Under the pieces are notes generated by a model, which searched no databases, was not told the DNA's origin, and saw only the letters and a program-made list of their open reading frames with translations. Source: Isochrysis galbana (Eukaryota; Haptophyta; Isochrysidales; Isochrysidaceae). From it: 64,000 nucleotides of DNA. Location: the NCBI GenBank assembly GCA_018136815.1, contig CM030933.1, positions 4,392,341 to 4,456,340 of the forward strand, given 5' to 3'. The position numbers and the translations under genes were made by a program. This document shows positions 12,088-23,822 of the stretch, one piece after another. How positions within the stretch are numbered: the stretch's first letter is position 1; every line of letters starts with the position of its first letter.

Positions 12088-13640
12088 CGTGGCGGCGCCG
12101 CCCGGCCCCTCCGCCCAGCCCTCTTGCTTTTTAACTCTTTACTGCCGGGGGCGCAGCATGCAAATGGCTGCTTCGTTTTTCGTTTTTTTACTTTTTAGAA
12201 GCGAGAGAATGGAGGATCCCCCTGGTAAAGTAGATCAGGGACGCGTTACGCTAGGAAAGAGGTGGCCATATTTTTCCCGAATGTCCCTGCGCCGCGGCCT
12301 TCCGGCTGGCAGACATTTTCTCGCTGGCGGAGGGGGAGGGGGGGCGGGGTGTTGGTGTTGGGTGTGGCGAGGAGAAGGAGCCATCATGTTCATGTTACAT
12401 TCATAAAAACACAGAAATAAGTCATAACTCGAACCACATCACCTCCCCAATGAAAGACGGCGAGGAAGAGGAGGAATTCTCATAGGAAAGTGTGCCTTAC
12501 CTAAAGTAAGCGTGGGCACGTCGCTCCCATGGCGGAGCAGCCACCCATTGGCCCCCCCAAGACCGCTTCGAAGCTTCAAGGACCTCCCGCTCCTCCCAGA
12601 GGACAGAGGACCAGAGGCCGTGGCCGAACGCGGTGGCGGTGGGAAGCAAGTGGCGGCCGCTTACGTCGCGGCGGAAGCTGGACCCACGCGCACGGCGCAC
12701 GCGGGTCCCTGGCTCCTGGCTGCTTCCGTCCAGACGTCGAGGGGTGGGAGGAGGCGTGGGGGCCGCGTTCGAGCAGATTGCAGATTGGCCACGTGCTGCG
12801 CGCCCCCACGGATCACTCCAAGGAATCCATATTCTCTAGTCTGTTCGGCGTGGAGCATGAAGTATGAAGTAGCGCTCGAGTTCGTCCGTGGTGGCAACAT
12901 CGCAACGTCGCCATCATCCGGCGGGCAGCGCGCCATCCATATCCATAATAAAAAACTATTTTACCGCCCTAGGCCCTAGGCATACGCCAGCAAAGTTTTG
13001 ATCTTGAGCACCCCAAATTGAGGTCAAAATATGCTGCCATGCTGCCAAGGCACGCAAATTTTGGGCGAAATTTTGATTTTTTTGGTGATGCGTGCGTGTA
13101 GCCTCGGAATCAACTCACCCAACACCCAACCCGTGGGCTGTGGGCTCATCCATCACCTCCTCTTCCACCTCGTCCACAATGGTTCGGCGGCGCTTGCGCA
13201 CATGCGGCATGGGGATGGGGGCGGGGCGGGGGGCAAGGGCGTCGGGCGTGGGGGCGTGAGGGGGGGAGGGGACGCCCGACGCCCGTGCTCCCAAATAAAT
13301 TTCAGCGATCAATTTTTTATTTTGAGCCGAACCCCAAAATTTACAAAAGAATTCTCAAAAGTCTGGCGTTTGCCAACCCTGGTCCTCAGGCAGGCCCACG
13401 AAGTACCTGATGCCAGGAATTGGGCACGCGCCAGCAATTGGCGGGGCGCTGAGTGGAGTACTCCTAGGAGTAGAGGAGTAGAGTAGTTAGTCCTCCTCCT
13501 CGCCCCATCCCCTCTCTACTCTACTCTGTAATCTCCAACGTTCAGCGCTTACTCGCTCCTATGTGGCCGCGCTGATGAAGCCGAGACGTCAAGAGAGGGC
13601 GAGTCGGGAGCGACCAAGAGTGGATGGACAGAAACTTAGG
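12088..13640. other. Intergenic, no gene recognised
   Basis: Mixed sequence with AAATTTTG-rich parts around 13000-13090 and 13300-13350 that resemble the AT-rich ends of the element at 43125-43565. Open frames at 12497-12980 lack motifs and overlap on both strands, which is typical of GC-rich noncoding sequence. Confidence 0.5.
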
Positions 13641-13852
13641 GAACTAGGAGTAGTTAGGAGATATTCTCGCTCGCGGAAGCGAAACAAGCGGAGCGAGCGA
13701 GCGAGAGCACAAAAGAGAGGAGAGAGGCAATAAAAAATTAGGGAAGAGAAGAGGGGCAGGAAGAGAAGTCTGTGGAGTTGAATTAGAAGAGGGGCAGGAA
13801 AAGACGATAGAGTGACAGAGAGAGGAGAGCAGAGGAGAGAGGGAGAGCAAAG

Positions 13853-13884
<32 letters not shown>

Positions 13885-14328
13885 AGGAGAGGGAGGGAGA
13901 GAGGGAGGAGAGAAGACCGAGGGAGCGAATTTCTCAGAGAGGGGGGATCATACTCCTACGGGAGAGAAAAAGAGGAAGAGAAGAGAGAGAGAGTGAAAGG
14001 GCAAGCTAGGAGAGGAGGGAGAAAGGGGGGGGGGGGGGGAGGAGACGGGAGAGGGAGAGGAAGATAAAAAAGTGGAGTAAAGTAGATGGTCCGCGCTGCG
14101 CCGACCGACCGCCCGCCCGCCCCCCCCCCCCTTCCCCCCCCCCCCCCCCCGCCCCCCGCTCATCCTCTCCTGTCCTCTCTCTCCCACCTTTCCCGCCACA
14201 CACACCCAACCCAGTCTCATGTATTCATCCACCAATCTTACAATATTCACCGGTTCCGCCACTCTCTCTCCCCCCCAAGGCCGTCTTCTCCGCCCCCCCC
14301 CTTCCCCCCCCACCCCTCCCGTTCCGCC
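13641..14328. repeat. GA/CT microsatellite and homopolymer region upstream of the coiled-coil gene
   Basis: GAGAGA repeats at about 13800-14060, poly-G at 14026-14039, poly-C at 14120-14152, and CT-rich sequence up to the ATG at 14329. Probably the promoter/5'-UTR side of the next gene, but no specific element is identified. Confidence 0.6.
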
Positions 14329-17300
14329 ATGGCCGAGCCGATGAGGGACAAGCTGCAGGCGCTCGCCGCCACGCAGAGGGCGCTGTTGCAGAAGATCGAG
14401 ATGCTTGAGCGGCAGGAGGCGGAGGAAGAGGGTACACCAACTCCTTCACCTGCAAACACTCGCCACGCAGAAGCAGAGGGGAAGGGGGGGGGAAGGAGAG
14501 GGAGGGAACACACACATACACACACGCGCGCGCGCGCGCGCACGAGGAAGAGAGCAGAGAGAGGGAGAGGAAGAGAGAGCAGAGAGCAGAGAGGGCTGGT
14601 GGGATGAAGAGTTCAGAGATAGAGGTACGGAGAGAGGAAGGGAGGGAGGGGGCATAGGATAGTGAAGGAGAGCAGGCCAACAGGCGAGGGAGGGCGTTGT
14701 CGGACGACGCGTGTGGCTGACGGCCACCCTCTCCCCTGTTTACCCCATGCGCGCAGAGTATGATGGCCCCAGAATTGAGGAAATCCCGCAGGTTATTTCT
14801 CCACCTGCCCTGCCACCCATCAGCCTGCTAGTCTTTCACCCCCTTCAGCCCTTGTGCGAGTGTGGCCTAGAGCGTGCTCACGCATTGACCTCCAACGCCC
14901 CGCTGAATGGCGCCCTGCCTCTGCCGCCATGAAGGCTCCTGCTGCGTCCGATGACTCAAGCGACACAATCGCGACGCTTATGAGGAAGCAAGAAGAGCTG
15001 CAGCAGATGCGCTCTGCCATTTCGGAGCTCAAGGGGCTGCAATCCAACGTGCAGAAGCTCCTCCGTGGTGGCCAGCCACCGGCCTCTGCCACACCGCAGA
15101 CCGTCGATAACGAGGAGGATGTGCTTCGCGGACTGCTCGCCAAGAGGGCTGAGCTGCAAAAGATGCAAGAGGCACTCACAGCCATCCAGGGTTTTGCCAG
15201 CCAGAGCTTGAGCCATCCCTCGACCATCGAGGAGGAGGAGGAGGAGCAAGGTGCTGAGGATGAAACAGAGGACAGAGAGGCAGGTGGCGAAGAGGGCGAG
15301 GAAGAGCTCATGAACCTGTTAATGCGCAAGCATGCAGAGCTGCAGCGCATGCGCTCTGCCATCGCCGATTTACAGACTGCCCAAGATGGTGCCTCCGGCA
15401 TGCCTGCACCGAAGCGTGCATGGGAGGCCAAGGAGGAGGAAAGCGAGTCTGAAGATGACGAGCAACCCACGACGGAGGCGGGCTGGGTACGCAAGCTAAT
15501 GCAGCAGCAAGAAGAGCTGCATCAGCTCCGTGCGGATCTTAATGCACAGCAGCAAGAGGACGAAGATGACAACGAAGATGATGACGAGGTCCGATGCCGC
15601 CCGGGAAATTGATGGGCGGCACGCCCAGCGGCGTACACACCAAGGGCGCTCGCGCTCGCATCCATTTGCTGCCTCTTATCTCATGAGCCAGCTCCCTCGC
15701 AATCCGTTGCCACAGGAGAAGGAGGATGGGGAGCAGGAGATGTTGGCCACCCTCAATCGCAAGCGTGCTGAGCTCAGTGCCCTTCTTAGTGCCAAAGCGC
15801 GCCTCGAGGAACAGATCGCAGATGAGCGAGGTTACGGCGGGCCCCACTATGAATCTGCTACTTCGCCACAGGTGATCTCGGCCCCCACACTGAAGGCTGC
15901 ATGAGGTCGCTGTCACAGTTGGCAGCAGTGCCACCTCGTTGGGCATTGTGATGCAAAGGCAGGATTGCACCTTTTCCATGTTCAGACATGTGCCTGGGCG
16001 CTGGGTCTGAACGAACGGAGGGCTGTCAGAGATACCTTGAAAATCTAGTCATCGCCGTGGGTCTGTCGACATGTACCACGTGCTCCCCAGTCTTCCAGCA
16101 GCAGTTTGCTCAATCAATGGCATCCTCACTTGCACAGGAACGCGCAATTGAAGCTGAGGTGGAGCGCGCCATGGCCGAAGATGACGAGGAAGCCATGGAA
16201 GAGGAAAGTGAGGAAGAGGAGGATGAAGAGGTCTTCGTCCGCCCTGGAGGCAGTGATGAGGTGCAGCAGCCGCTTGCCGATGCGTGTCTTGACCAGCTTT
16301 CGGGGTTTGCTGAGAAAGGAGCGCACGTGGCGTATGCTGTTAGCAGATACCTTTTGAGTGTTCGCCAATCTGGACACCTGTTCAGGCGCACGCGCTGATG
16401 GAGATCCTCGAACGTAGGCGGCAGGCGCAGGCTGCAGTCGTGCAGCAAGAGCAGAAGATCGCAGAACTAACGGCACTCCAGACATCCCTCCGCCGCCAGC
16501 TTGCTATGATGGAGGCCGGTGATGACGCTGAGTCGGAAGAGGTTGACGACGAGGATGAAGAGGAGTACGAGCATGCTGAGGCGCCCCCTTCGGCGGATGA
16601 AGAGGCTGAGATGCAGGTAGACTGACTAGCGCGTGCATAGCTCGTGATGGAGCAGTATGCTCGAGCCCCCAGGTCACGAGGGCATCTTCCGGGCTCTACG
16701 ACACGACGTTTTCACATGGGGTATCGCACCTCAAGATCCTTGCAAGAACGTGCTGGAAACGCGTCTTCACATACTGATTGCCCCAGGCCTGACATGAGGC
16801 TCAGCGCTCCAACCCCCACCCTCGCAGGCGCGAGTGATGGAACTTCTCGGACGAAAGACGCGGGAATGTGACGAGCTTGCCGGAGCCGTCGAGCACGCTC
16901 GCGAGGCAGGCATGGACCCCTCGGACCCTCGCCTTCAGCGGGCGGAAGCGGCCCTTGCTGAAAGGTACTCTGAAGTAAAAGAGATCGCCGGCCTCGCCTA
17001 CCGACTCGGCCTGGCTGAGCCCGACAATGACGAGGACGAGGACGAGGATGAGGACGAGGATGAGGACGAGGATGAGGACGAGGACGAGGATGAAGACGAC
17101 GCCGATGCAGAATATCGTGCCATGGATGCGCTCAACCCGTCGCAGCGTGCCGCGTTGTCCCATGTGCGGGACCTCGAGCGCGAGCTTCGTGCGTGTCAAG
17201 AAGAGCTCCAACAGGTCGAGGATGCATCGTCGCCATCGGTCACTAGCCACCCGGCTTTCCTGCAGATCCGCAAGGACGTGAAGGCCCACCTGGAGGCGCT

Positions 17301-17718
17301 CAAGGTGCGTCTCGCCTTACAGCATTGAGCACGCCCCATGAAGCCCAGTGCCCTGCCAGGCACCACGTACAATCTTTCCTCGCGGTCTACCCCGGATGGC
17401 ACATTCCTATCACAGGTGCAACTAGACGATGCGCGCGAGCTTTTTGCGTACGAGATGTCGCAGGGCCGCTATCCCACGGCGAAAGTCTCGACGCAGACAT
17501 CTAATGAGAACGAGAGCGAAGAGGACGAAGATGAGCGGCCGGACCTGCGCCCCGTCATGCAGCAGACGGTGCAGCGGTTGTGGGATCGGCCGTACGACTG
17601 CCGTCTCTTCACGTTGCAGTTGCTCAAGAACTTGTCCGAACTCGATGACCAGAGCCTCGCCATGATGTGTTCTTGCTTTTCGCGCTATATATCTGAGCAC
17701 GCAGTCCCCGTTGCCTGA
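14329..17718 (+). CDS. Acidic coiled-coil repeat protein, PCM1-like
   Basis: Seven-exon model: 14329-14431, 14849-15588, 15716-15871, 16099-16260, 16386-16616, 16828-17304 and 17416-17718; all phases agree and the product is about 723 residues. It holds at least five related coiled-coil segments (LMRKQEELQQMRSAI, LLAKRAELQKMQEAL, LMRKHAELQRMRSAI, LMQQQEELHQLRADL, LNRKRAELSALLSAK), each followed by a Glu/Asp-rich spacer. One spacer is a GAGGAC/GAGGAT microsatellite at 17033-17099. The last exon ends in RLFTLQLLKNLSELDD...FSRYISEH, which resembles the C-terminal part of animal PCM1 as I recall it. If correct, this is a centriolar satellite scaffold, implying a centriole-bearing organism. The coiled-coil character is certain; the PCM1 link is inference. 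Confidence 0.65.
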
Positions 17719-19344
17719 TGCATCGTGGCCTCGCCAAGTCTCCGGCTGCAGCCGAGCGGTGCCTTCCCGTAGCGCGTCAATTCTCTAGCCGCAAGTAGAG
17801 TCGAGGAACCCCGCCGTGATTTGACTAGCACCCATCTGAAGCTGCCCCCGGGAAATGCTAGCCTCTACACATGTTGGATCTCCCTTCAATCATGGCAGCC
17901 GCAGCAATGGGATAGGGCGACGCTTCGTCCCTCTGCTTCGGTATGTGTGGATTGCGGGAGCGACCGAGCCCGCTTCGATAGCGACCATCGTGCTAGATGG
18001 GCCACTAATCTACCGAGGGCCTCTTGGCATGTCCTAGCCACTCGTTCTCACTCATCCTCCACGGCAGCGTATCATTCTCGTCCACATACCGACGGCATGC
18101 TGGAGTTGTTCCATGCGACGTCTCTGCCCGGCTTGTGCCTGTGTCGATGTGTATGCCTCCAGTAAATCTAAGTTGGGCGCAGTCAGCACGGCGGATTTCT
18201 AAAGTTGTCTATCACCACTCGACTCCTTTCCTCGTGTTGCAGCTACCATCTTGGGGCTCACTTACTTTCGTTACGATGCGTTGTTGTCCTTCAAGTAGTA
18301 TGTGTTTCTTTGTGTGTCCGTCTATCGTTGTTCCGTTGTCCGATGTTCCGAATTTGGTCCGTTGGAAGTGTTTGGTGACGCGTGCTTGGCAATCAGTTCA
18401 ATCTGCGCTATAAAGCCTCTTCTTTGGCAAAGCCGCATCTAACCCCCTCCCGGTTCTTGCGGCCTTTGAAACCCCGGGATATAAGCCCGGTCGGATCTTC
18501 GACGCACCGCTAGACACGAATATCATTCATGAAAAGGGAAAGGGGCGTCCAGCACGGGACGCACCGGTTGACCCGGTTGAGATTCTACACCTGACGAATT
18601 GGGCAGACCCATTGGGTCTGAGGGCAATGAGCAATGAGGAGGGAGCCATGCCGGATGCCGGCGGCAGGCGCGGCGGAGGGAACAACTTCGGATACGCTGA
18701 CGGGCTGAAGCTCATCAGCCAAGGAAGGTGGGCAGGTGGCAGGTGGGCTTGAGCGAGGGCGAGGGCGAGGACGGCGGCGAAAGCGACATGCGACATCGAG
18801 CGAGCGGCGCGAGGCGAGGGCGAGCGAGGGGAGGGCTGTGATGGCAGGGGCTGGCGAGGAGAGGAGGAGGAGAGACTGAATCTCGAGATTGTAGGGTATG
18901 AGTGGTAGACCGTGCAGACGAGAGCGAGACGACGAGAACGAGAGAGACGATGAACGACTGACGACAGGACGATGGACACGGACACCGAGGAAACACTCCG
19001 ACTCTCGCCCCGCGACTTTTCTTACGTAACTCGACTCAAAACAAACCCAAACACTCTGATCAGACGGCGACGGACGACGGACAACGACCAAAGGGTCGAA
19101 GGGCGATCTGTCGGGGATCTCGTCTAGAACGGGGATACTATCTATGATAACGGAAACGAGGGGCAATCTTGCTGCACAAGATTCCAAGAGACCTACCAAG
19201 GGGAGATAGCAAATTTTAAACCTATTTGCTATTTGCGAGTTGCGAGGGCGCCTGGGAGCTGGGAGGAAGAAAGGTGGGGAAACTTTCCTTCTCTTCGAGA
19301 GAAAGAGAGAGCCCGATGGTCGATTTGCGTTCCTTGGCATGCAA
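17719..19344. other. Intergenic, no gene recognised
   Basis: A 1.6-kb stretch with lower coding potential. A CGCTATAAAGCC TATA-like site lies near 18406. Open frames on the minus strand (18527-19340) are Ser/Arg/Pro-rich without motifs and overlap each other. No RNA gene is recognised. Confidence 0.45.
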
Positions 19345-20259
19345 TCATATAATCCGGTAGCTCTCTTCGAAGTAGATCAGTGATTCCATCGATATGAGCA
19401 AAGCATGCCAAGCTTCCAAGCTTGCAAGCCTATGCACCCACAGTGTGTCTACCTTGCCGTACGCGAACGAAGGGTTGAACGCACGCAGCTGCCCCGTGAT
19501 CCGATGTTGCTCCTTGCACCAGTATGAAGCTGCACACCTATTGTTCAATCGGTCTTCCAATTCACTTTCCTCACAAGTGTGTCCCATTGAGAGAGAGAGC
19601 ACACATACATCAATAGCCTTTCTTATCTCATGCTCATCGTTGACCACTAGCCCCTTTATCGATTTTGCATCGACACCAACCACGAAATGGAAGCTTTGAT
19701 GGTCTCTATCCTGGGGACTTCCCACTGGATGCTTGGACCGAACATGCACCGAAGGATGCCCCAGATGGCGTTCTCGTAACCTTCCTTGTCTGCTTTTATA
19801 TTGGTCCTCACATGTTCCAACCAAAAGCTCGTTGTAGGTGGACGTACAATTGTGGAGAACGCCTGGTGGAGTGGGACAACATGCCCTTGTGCACGTATAT
19901 CTGTTGCGGTACTCATACTTGCGACAGCGTTGAACATTTTCGCCTTCATGAACGCGATGCTACTTTCTACTTTTCACGTCATCGCAATTCCAATAGTTGT
20001 ACATTTCTAACTCTGCGGTGAAGTTGGAGTCCTGCTTCAGCTCGTTACAAATATCTGAGGACAGTGTATCATTATCCGCATAATCAGTGTAGGCCAACCA
20101 GCCATCGTCAGAAAGCTCTGCTATGCTCATCGACGCTAGTGGTTCCATCCCATGTAGTCCTATCAGAGCATGAATGACATCTTGGGGATTCCTTTCGCTC
20201 ATAGGAAGCGCTCGTGGTACTATGAATAGTCGACTATTTTTGTTGTCACTGACGAGCAC
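19345..20259 (-). pseudogene. Frame-broken paralogue of the gene at 21712-22263, unknown family
   Basis: Two open segments (20259-19960 and 19949-19656) match the intact paralogue in order: MSERNPQDV start, LASMSIAELSD, WNC, AFSTIVRPPTTSFWLEHVRTN, and a PRIETIKASISWLVSMQNR end. The frame is lost exactly at a perfect 7-bp tandem duplication (CTACTTT twice, 19960-19973); ignoring one unit brings the alignment with the paralogue back into register. An overlapping frame, 19824-19345, runs on from the same point for another 110 residues (GVDAKSIKGLVVNDEHEIRK onward) and also looks protein-like. The family either ends at QNR or shifts frame there. I do not recognise the function. Confidence 0.6.
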
Positions 20260-20565
20260 TCAAGTATCAGTGATGAAGACTGGGGACAAAGTACTACAGG
20301 AGAGTTAGAAGGTCCAAAATAACGTTACGTGAATAAGACCCTTCGTTCAGGCTGACGCGTCCGCGGGAGCCTTCCTCGTGAGCGATCTCCGCGGGGTCTG
20401 CGGCAGCCAGCCACCTCTGCTCTCTTTCAAAACTTTCCTCTCGACCAACTTCTCCGGATCTCCGTCTTGCCACGTGGATTGGGATAGCATGTCCTTGTGT
20501 CGAAAAAGAAAACGCACGTCGACCAAAAAAAAATCATACCCAAATATAGATTTACCCTCGCATCT

Positions 20566-21415
20566 ATGACCTATTACACCAAGCTACCGTGGCTTGCTGT
20601 AGGTCCACTGGCGATTGGATTGGTCAAACGTCGGTGGATGACGTTGGAATCTGTACGGGAAGCAATGTGAAGCTCATCAATGGCAAGTGTATCGCGCAGT
20701 GCACAACAGATTGTGATGGTGATTCCAGTGGGTTGGATCTGCTTCTACAAAATATGGGCACCTGTGTGGGTAGCGACGTCAAGTTGGTGGACGGTCAATG
20801 TACTTCAAGACTTCAAGTGAGATTATGGGGGTGTGTCAAGGCAATCTGAAGATTGAGGACGGCGTGTTCAAGCCCAAGTACACAGTAGGCTCTGTGAAGA
20901 CGACGCCTTCAGGTGATTGGGGAGGGGGATACTCTGAATATTTGGACAAGCACACTCTGGATTGTGGATCGAATGGTCTGAATCAGTTCCAACTCACGAG
21001 GCCAACTGACACGACGCTTTCGTATAGATACAAATGCCTCAATGGTATTGACAGTCCAGCAAATATAGTGCAATCCACACCAAGTGATATCAGGGCGGAT
21101 GGTAGCGTGATATACTTGGACAGGCACGATGTCGATTGTGGTACAAAGCCAATCGCCAAATTCAAACTGAATAGATCTTCACCCGACATGCTATCGTATG
21201 ATTACACGTGCAATTCCATGGAGGCCGCTGGTACATGTCGTGACGTGACGACGGAGTGGAATAACGAAACCTGGCATAACACTAACCTTGACAAGCACAA
21301 CGTTGAATGCGAACAGGGCGAAGTCATCACGCAATTCCGGCTGGACCGACGAAGCAGCACCCAGGACAAGCTGAGGTACATGTACAGGTGCTGCAAAATG
21401 AGCTCGTCACAATGA
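20566..21415 (+). pseudogene. Broken secreted Cys-rich repeat protein
   Basis: From ATG 20566 the frame gives a short hydrophobic leader (LPWLAVGPLAIG) and breaks at a 5-bp tandem duplication (ATTGG twice, 20614-20623). The next frame carries two GxCxGSxVKLxxGxC units and breaks at a perfect 8-bp duplication (ACTTCAAG twice, 20802-20817). A third related unit (MGVCQGNLKIEDG) and three longer units follow, to the stop at 21413-21415. The longer units share the pattern [YN]-L-D-[KR]-H-x-[VL]-[DE]-C, then I/L-x-x-F-x-L-x-R, then L-x-Y-x-Y-x-C. The repeats suggest an extracellular beta-rich protein. I do not know the family; I have a weak impression of similar repeats in large algal viruses. Each break is one small duplication, so decay is recent, or the copy is polymorphic. 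Confidence 0.6.
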
Positions 21416-21711
21416 CACCCAGCAACTCCATTCACGTCTCAGGTGACAACGGAAGCATGGTGGCCTCCATCAGTGCCTCCGTTGATTCTTTGGACTTGCT
21501 CGCACTTCGGACGCCTCCGTTGCTCGGAGTCCTCGTCCAATTCGAATGGATGTCGACCCGTGTCCTACAGGAAGTCGGGGCCCACGCTCCGCACACTATC
21601 TAACGCTCAGCAACGTTTGTTTGGGATCCGCTCACATCCCTCTGCCTCGTCGCTGACGACGTCGACCATGGACAAATGAGCGTGCGAGTTGAGCATCGTC
21701 TTGTGTACCCT

Positions 21712-22263
21712 TTATCGATTTTGCAGCGACACCAACCATGAAATTGAAGCTTTGATGGTATCTATTCTGGGGACTTTCCACTCGATGCTTCGACCGAACA
21801 TCCACCGAAGGGTACCCCAGACGGCGTTCTGGAAATCTTCACCCTGAGTGTTTTCCACATTGGTCCTCACATGTTCCAACCAAAAGCTCGATGTAGGTGA
21901 ATGTACAGTTGAGGAGAACGCCAGCTGGATTGGGACATCATGTCCGTGTGCAAGTATACCTCTTCCGGTACTCATTACCATGTCTGCGACAGCTTCGAAA
22001 ACCTTTTTCTTCACAGACTCGATGCTTTCTCTCACGGCACTACAATTCCAAAGATTGTATCTTTGGAGCTCTGAGGTGAAATTGGAGTCACGTTGGAGCT
22101 CTTCACAAATACATATATCCATTATGTCACTTTGCACATCACTGAAGTCCAACCAGGCCTCGTCAGACATCTGTGCTATGCTCATAGACGCTAGTGATTC
22201 CACGGAACGCTTCCTTTTTCCTAGCAGCCCATTCACGACATCTTGGGGATCCCTTTCGCCCAT
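21712..22263 (-). CDS. Unknown protein, intact paralogue of the broken gene at 19345-20259
   Basis: Single-exon frame of 183 residues starting MGERDPQDVVNGLLG. It is collinear with the broken copy 2 kb away, in the same orientation, with similarity from a shared GGAAGCGCTCGTGGTACTA upstream of the start to the QNR stop. It contains LASMSIAQMSDEAWLDF, a WNC motif, and a conserved SFWLEHVRTNVEN...NAVWGTLRWMFGRSIEWKVPRI block. There are no membrane segments or signal peptide. It is lower in GC than the metabolic genes of the window. I do not recognise it. Conservation of reading frame between two diverged copies is the main argument that it is a real gene. Confidence 0.55.
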   Translation of the reverse strand: MGERDPQDVVNGLLGKRKRSVESLASMSIAQMSDEAWLDFSDVQSDIMDICICEELQRDSNFTSELQRYNLWNCSAVRESIESVKKKVFEAVADMVMSTGRGILAHGHDVPIQLAFSSTVHSPTSSFWLEHVRTNVENTQGEDFQNAVWGTLRWMFGRSIEWKVPRIDTIKASISWLVSLQNR

Positions 22264-22294
22264 AGGAAGCGCTCGTGGTACTAGGAAGATTAGA

Positions 22295-22872
22295 TTATAT
22301 TAATCCTGCCACGAAATACCTAGGCCTACAGGAGCACTTCAAGAAGGTGTGGTACTCGTCGAGCACAATCAGTCCACGAGACGCTAGTGTGATGGACTGC
22401 ATGATTTGCCCTCCTTCTTGTGCTGTGGCTGCACTGGCACGTCCCATGGTGCAAGTGTGTGTTGTGGACAACCGCACATGGAGGCACTCGATCCGTCCGC
22501 GAGTGCGAGCCATACCAAATCTGAGAGCCCCATTGCCCACCTTGAGACAAAATGCACACCCAGAAGTCACCACGGCCGCGATTGCTCCGGACATCTTCTA
22601 CTGTGAGACGTTTTCGCACAGACCCTAAGTGGTTATCTAGGCAAAATTCTGAACTAACGACCTGACAGCTGACGGAGTAACATGCGCTCACTATAGTTGT
22701 GAGGCATTGGATTGACCAACCTCAGTGTGACGTTAGCTAGTGTATTGATGCGGTGTGACAATTGATTTGTCATATGAGTTTGAAGCTTCAAACTCTCTTC
22801 GAGAGCCTCTTGCCGCTTCGCAAGGGCGTCAAGTAACTTTTGCGAAAGTTGGACGTGAGGGGCCGCCCGCAT
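22295..22872 (-). CDS. Possible small coding segments, unknown
   Basis: Two minus-strand open segments, 22872-22654 (72 residues; QLSQKLLDALAKRQEALEES, a probable coiled coil, ending RMLLRQLSGR) and 22594-22295 (99 residues; GRASAATAQEGGQIMQSITL). They could be exons of one gene or fragments of a degraded one. No domain is recognised and no supporting splice model was found. Confidence 0.25.
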
Positions 22873-22974
22873 AGCGTTTTTGTATGTAAAGCTGGTGTGA
22901 TTATAGTGGGAGAAAAATGACGTGAGGCGACAAGCGTCTGATCACCCACCCTCATGATCCCCACGATCTTCCGC

Positions 22975-23130
22975 GATTGAACGCTTTTCCATGTGTAGGC
23001 TGATGGTGATTGAACGCTTTTCCATGCGGTGGGGGTGATGGCGATTGAACGCGTTCCACGTGGAGGCTGATGGTTATTGAACGCTTTTCTATGCGGTGGG
23101 TGATGGTGATTGATTGAGCGCTTCTCGCCT
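22975..23130 (+). repeat. Minisatellite, about 33-bp unit, five copies
   Basis: GATTGAACGCTTTTCCATG-type units start near 22975, 23008, 23043, 23075 and 23108 (spacing 32-35). They differ by a few substitutions. Units are contiguous, without spacers. Confidence 0.85.
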
Positions 23131-23134
23131 CCAC

Positions 23135-23480
23135 TGCCCACTGCCCCCTAACCCCTGAGCCTGAGCTGCCCTTGCTGGCCCTCTGGGAGCCCCCACGCAA
23201 AGGCCCTCTGAGAGCAGGCCGTGGCGTGCCGCATGGCGACGCGCCGCAGGGAGAGAGGTGGAGGAGAATGGAGAGAGGGAGAGGGGGGGTTTGCGTTTTG
23301 CACCCCCCCCGATGGAGTGCGATAAGAAACGGGCCCCGTTTGCGTTAGCGTTAGCAAACGGGCAAAGACGGGCGGCTGGCGACAGGAGGGGGAGAAGAAG
23401 GGAGTGGCTCAAGGCGTCCTTGTGTCCTTGTGGCAGGCATCGGGCATCGGGCATCGCGGATCGCGGGGCCGCGGGGGGCG
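23135..23480 (+). repeat. Divergent copy of the 700-1200 / 9680-10220 repeat
   Basis: Shares the order CTGAGCTGCCC, GGCGTGCCGCATGG, CGCCGCAGGGAGAGAGG with the larger copies but is more diverged and shorter. No coding content is recognised. Confidence 0.5.
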
Positions 23481-23679
23481 CCGTTATTTATTTCTTCGAG
23501 GACTGCTCGCGGCGCGAGCTGTAAGGGCGTAAGGGCCGTTCTGCTTCTCGACGAGAGGTCCCTCCCCCCCCTCCGGTGATTTTCCCCGGTGAGTCGCCCG
23601 ACGTAGGTCGGTCCGCCTCACTGGGTTTTCCCCCATTGTAACTTGTGGGGAGTTATGGAGTTATAATGGGAGCCGGGGG

Positions 23680-23822
23680 TTTGCGAGGGGGGAGATTTGA
23701 AGGTATGCATTATATGTGTATGTGTCTGTGCCACCACTTCAAGGCGTGCGGGCAGGTGCGCTGAGGGGTGTCGTGATGTCGTGATAGTACCGGGCTAGTG
23801 GGAGTAGTGGTACTAACGCTCA
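23680..23822 (+). repeat. Dispersed repeat family B copy
   Basis: Matches 41236-41399 from GGGGAGATTTGAA to GTGGTACTAACGCTCAG, including GGGCAGGTGCGCTGAGGGGTG. A reverse copy is at 9361-9440 and a partial one at 61366-61405. Roughly 145-160 bases; the unit has no gene. Confidence 0.75.

Noticed and set aside
22975-23130. CRISPR-like array
   Set aside because: Units are contiguous 32-35-base tandem repeats without unique spacers, in a eukaryotic genome; it is a minisatellite.
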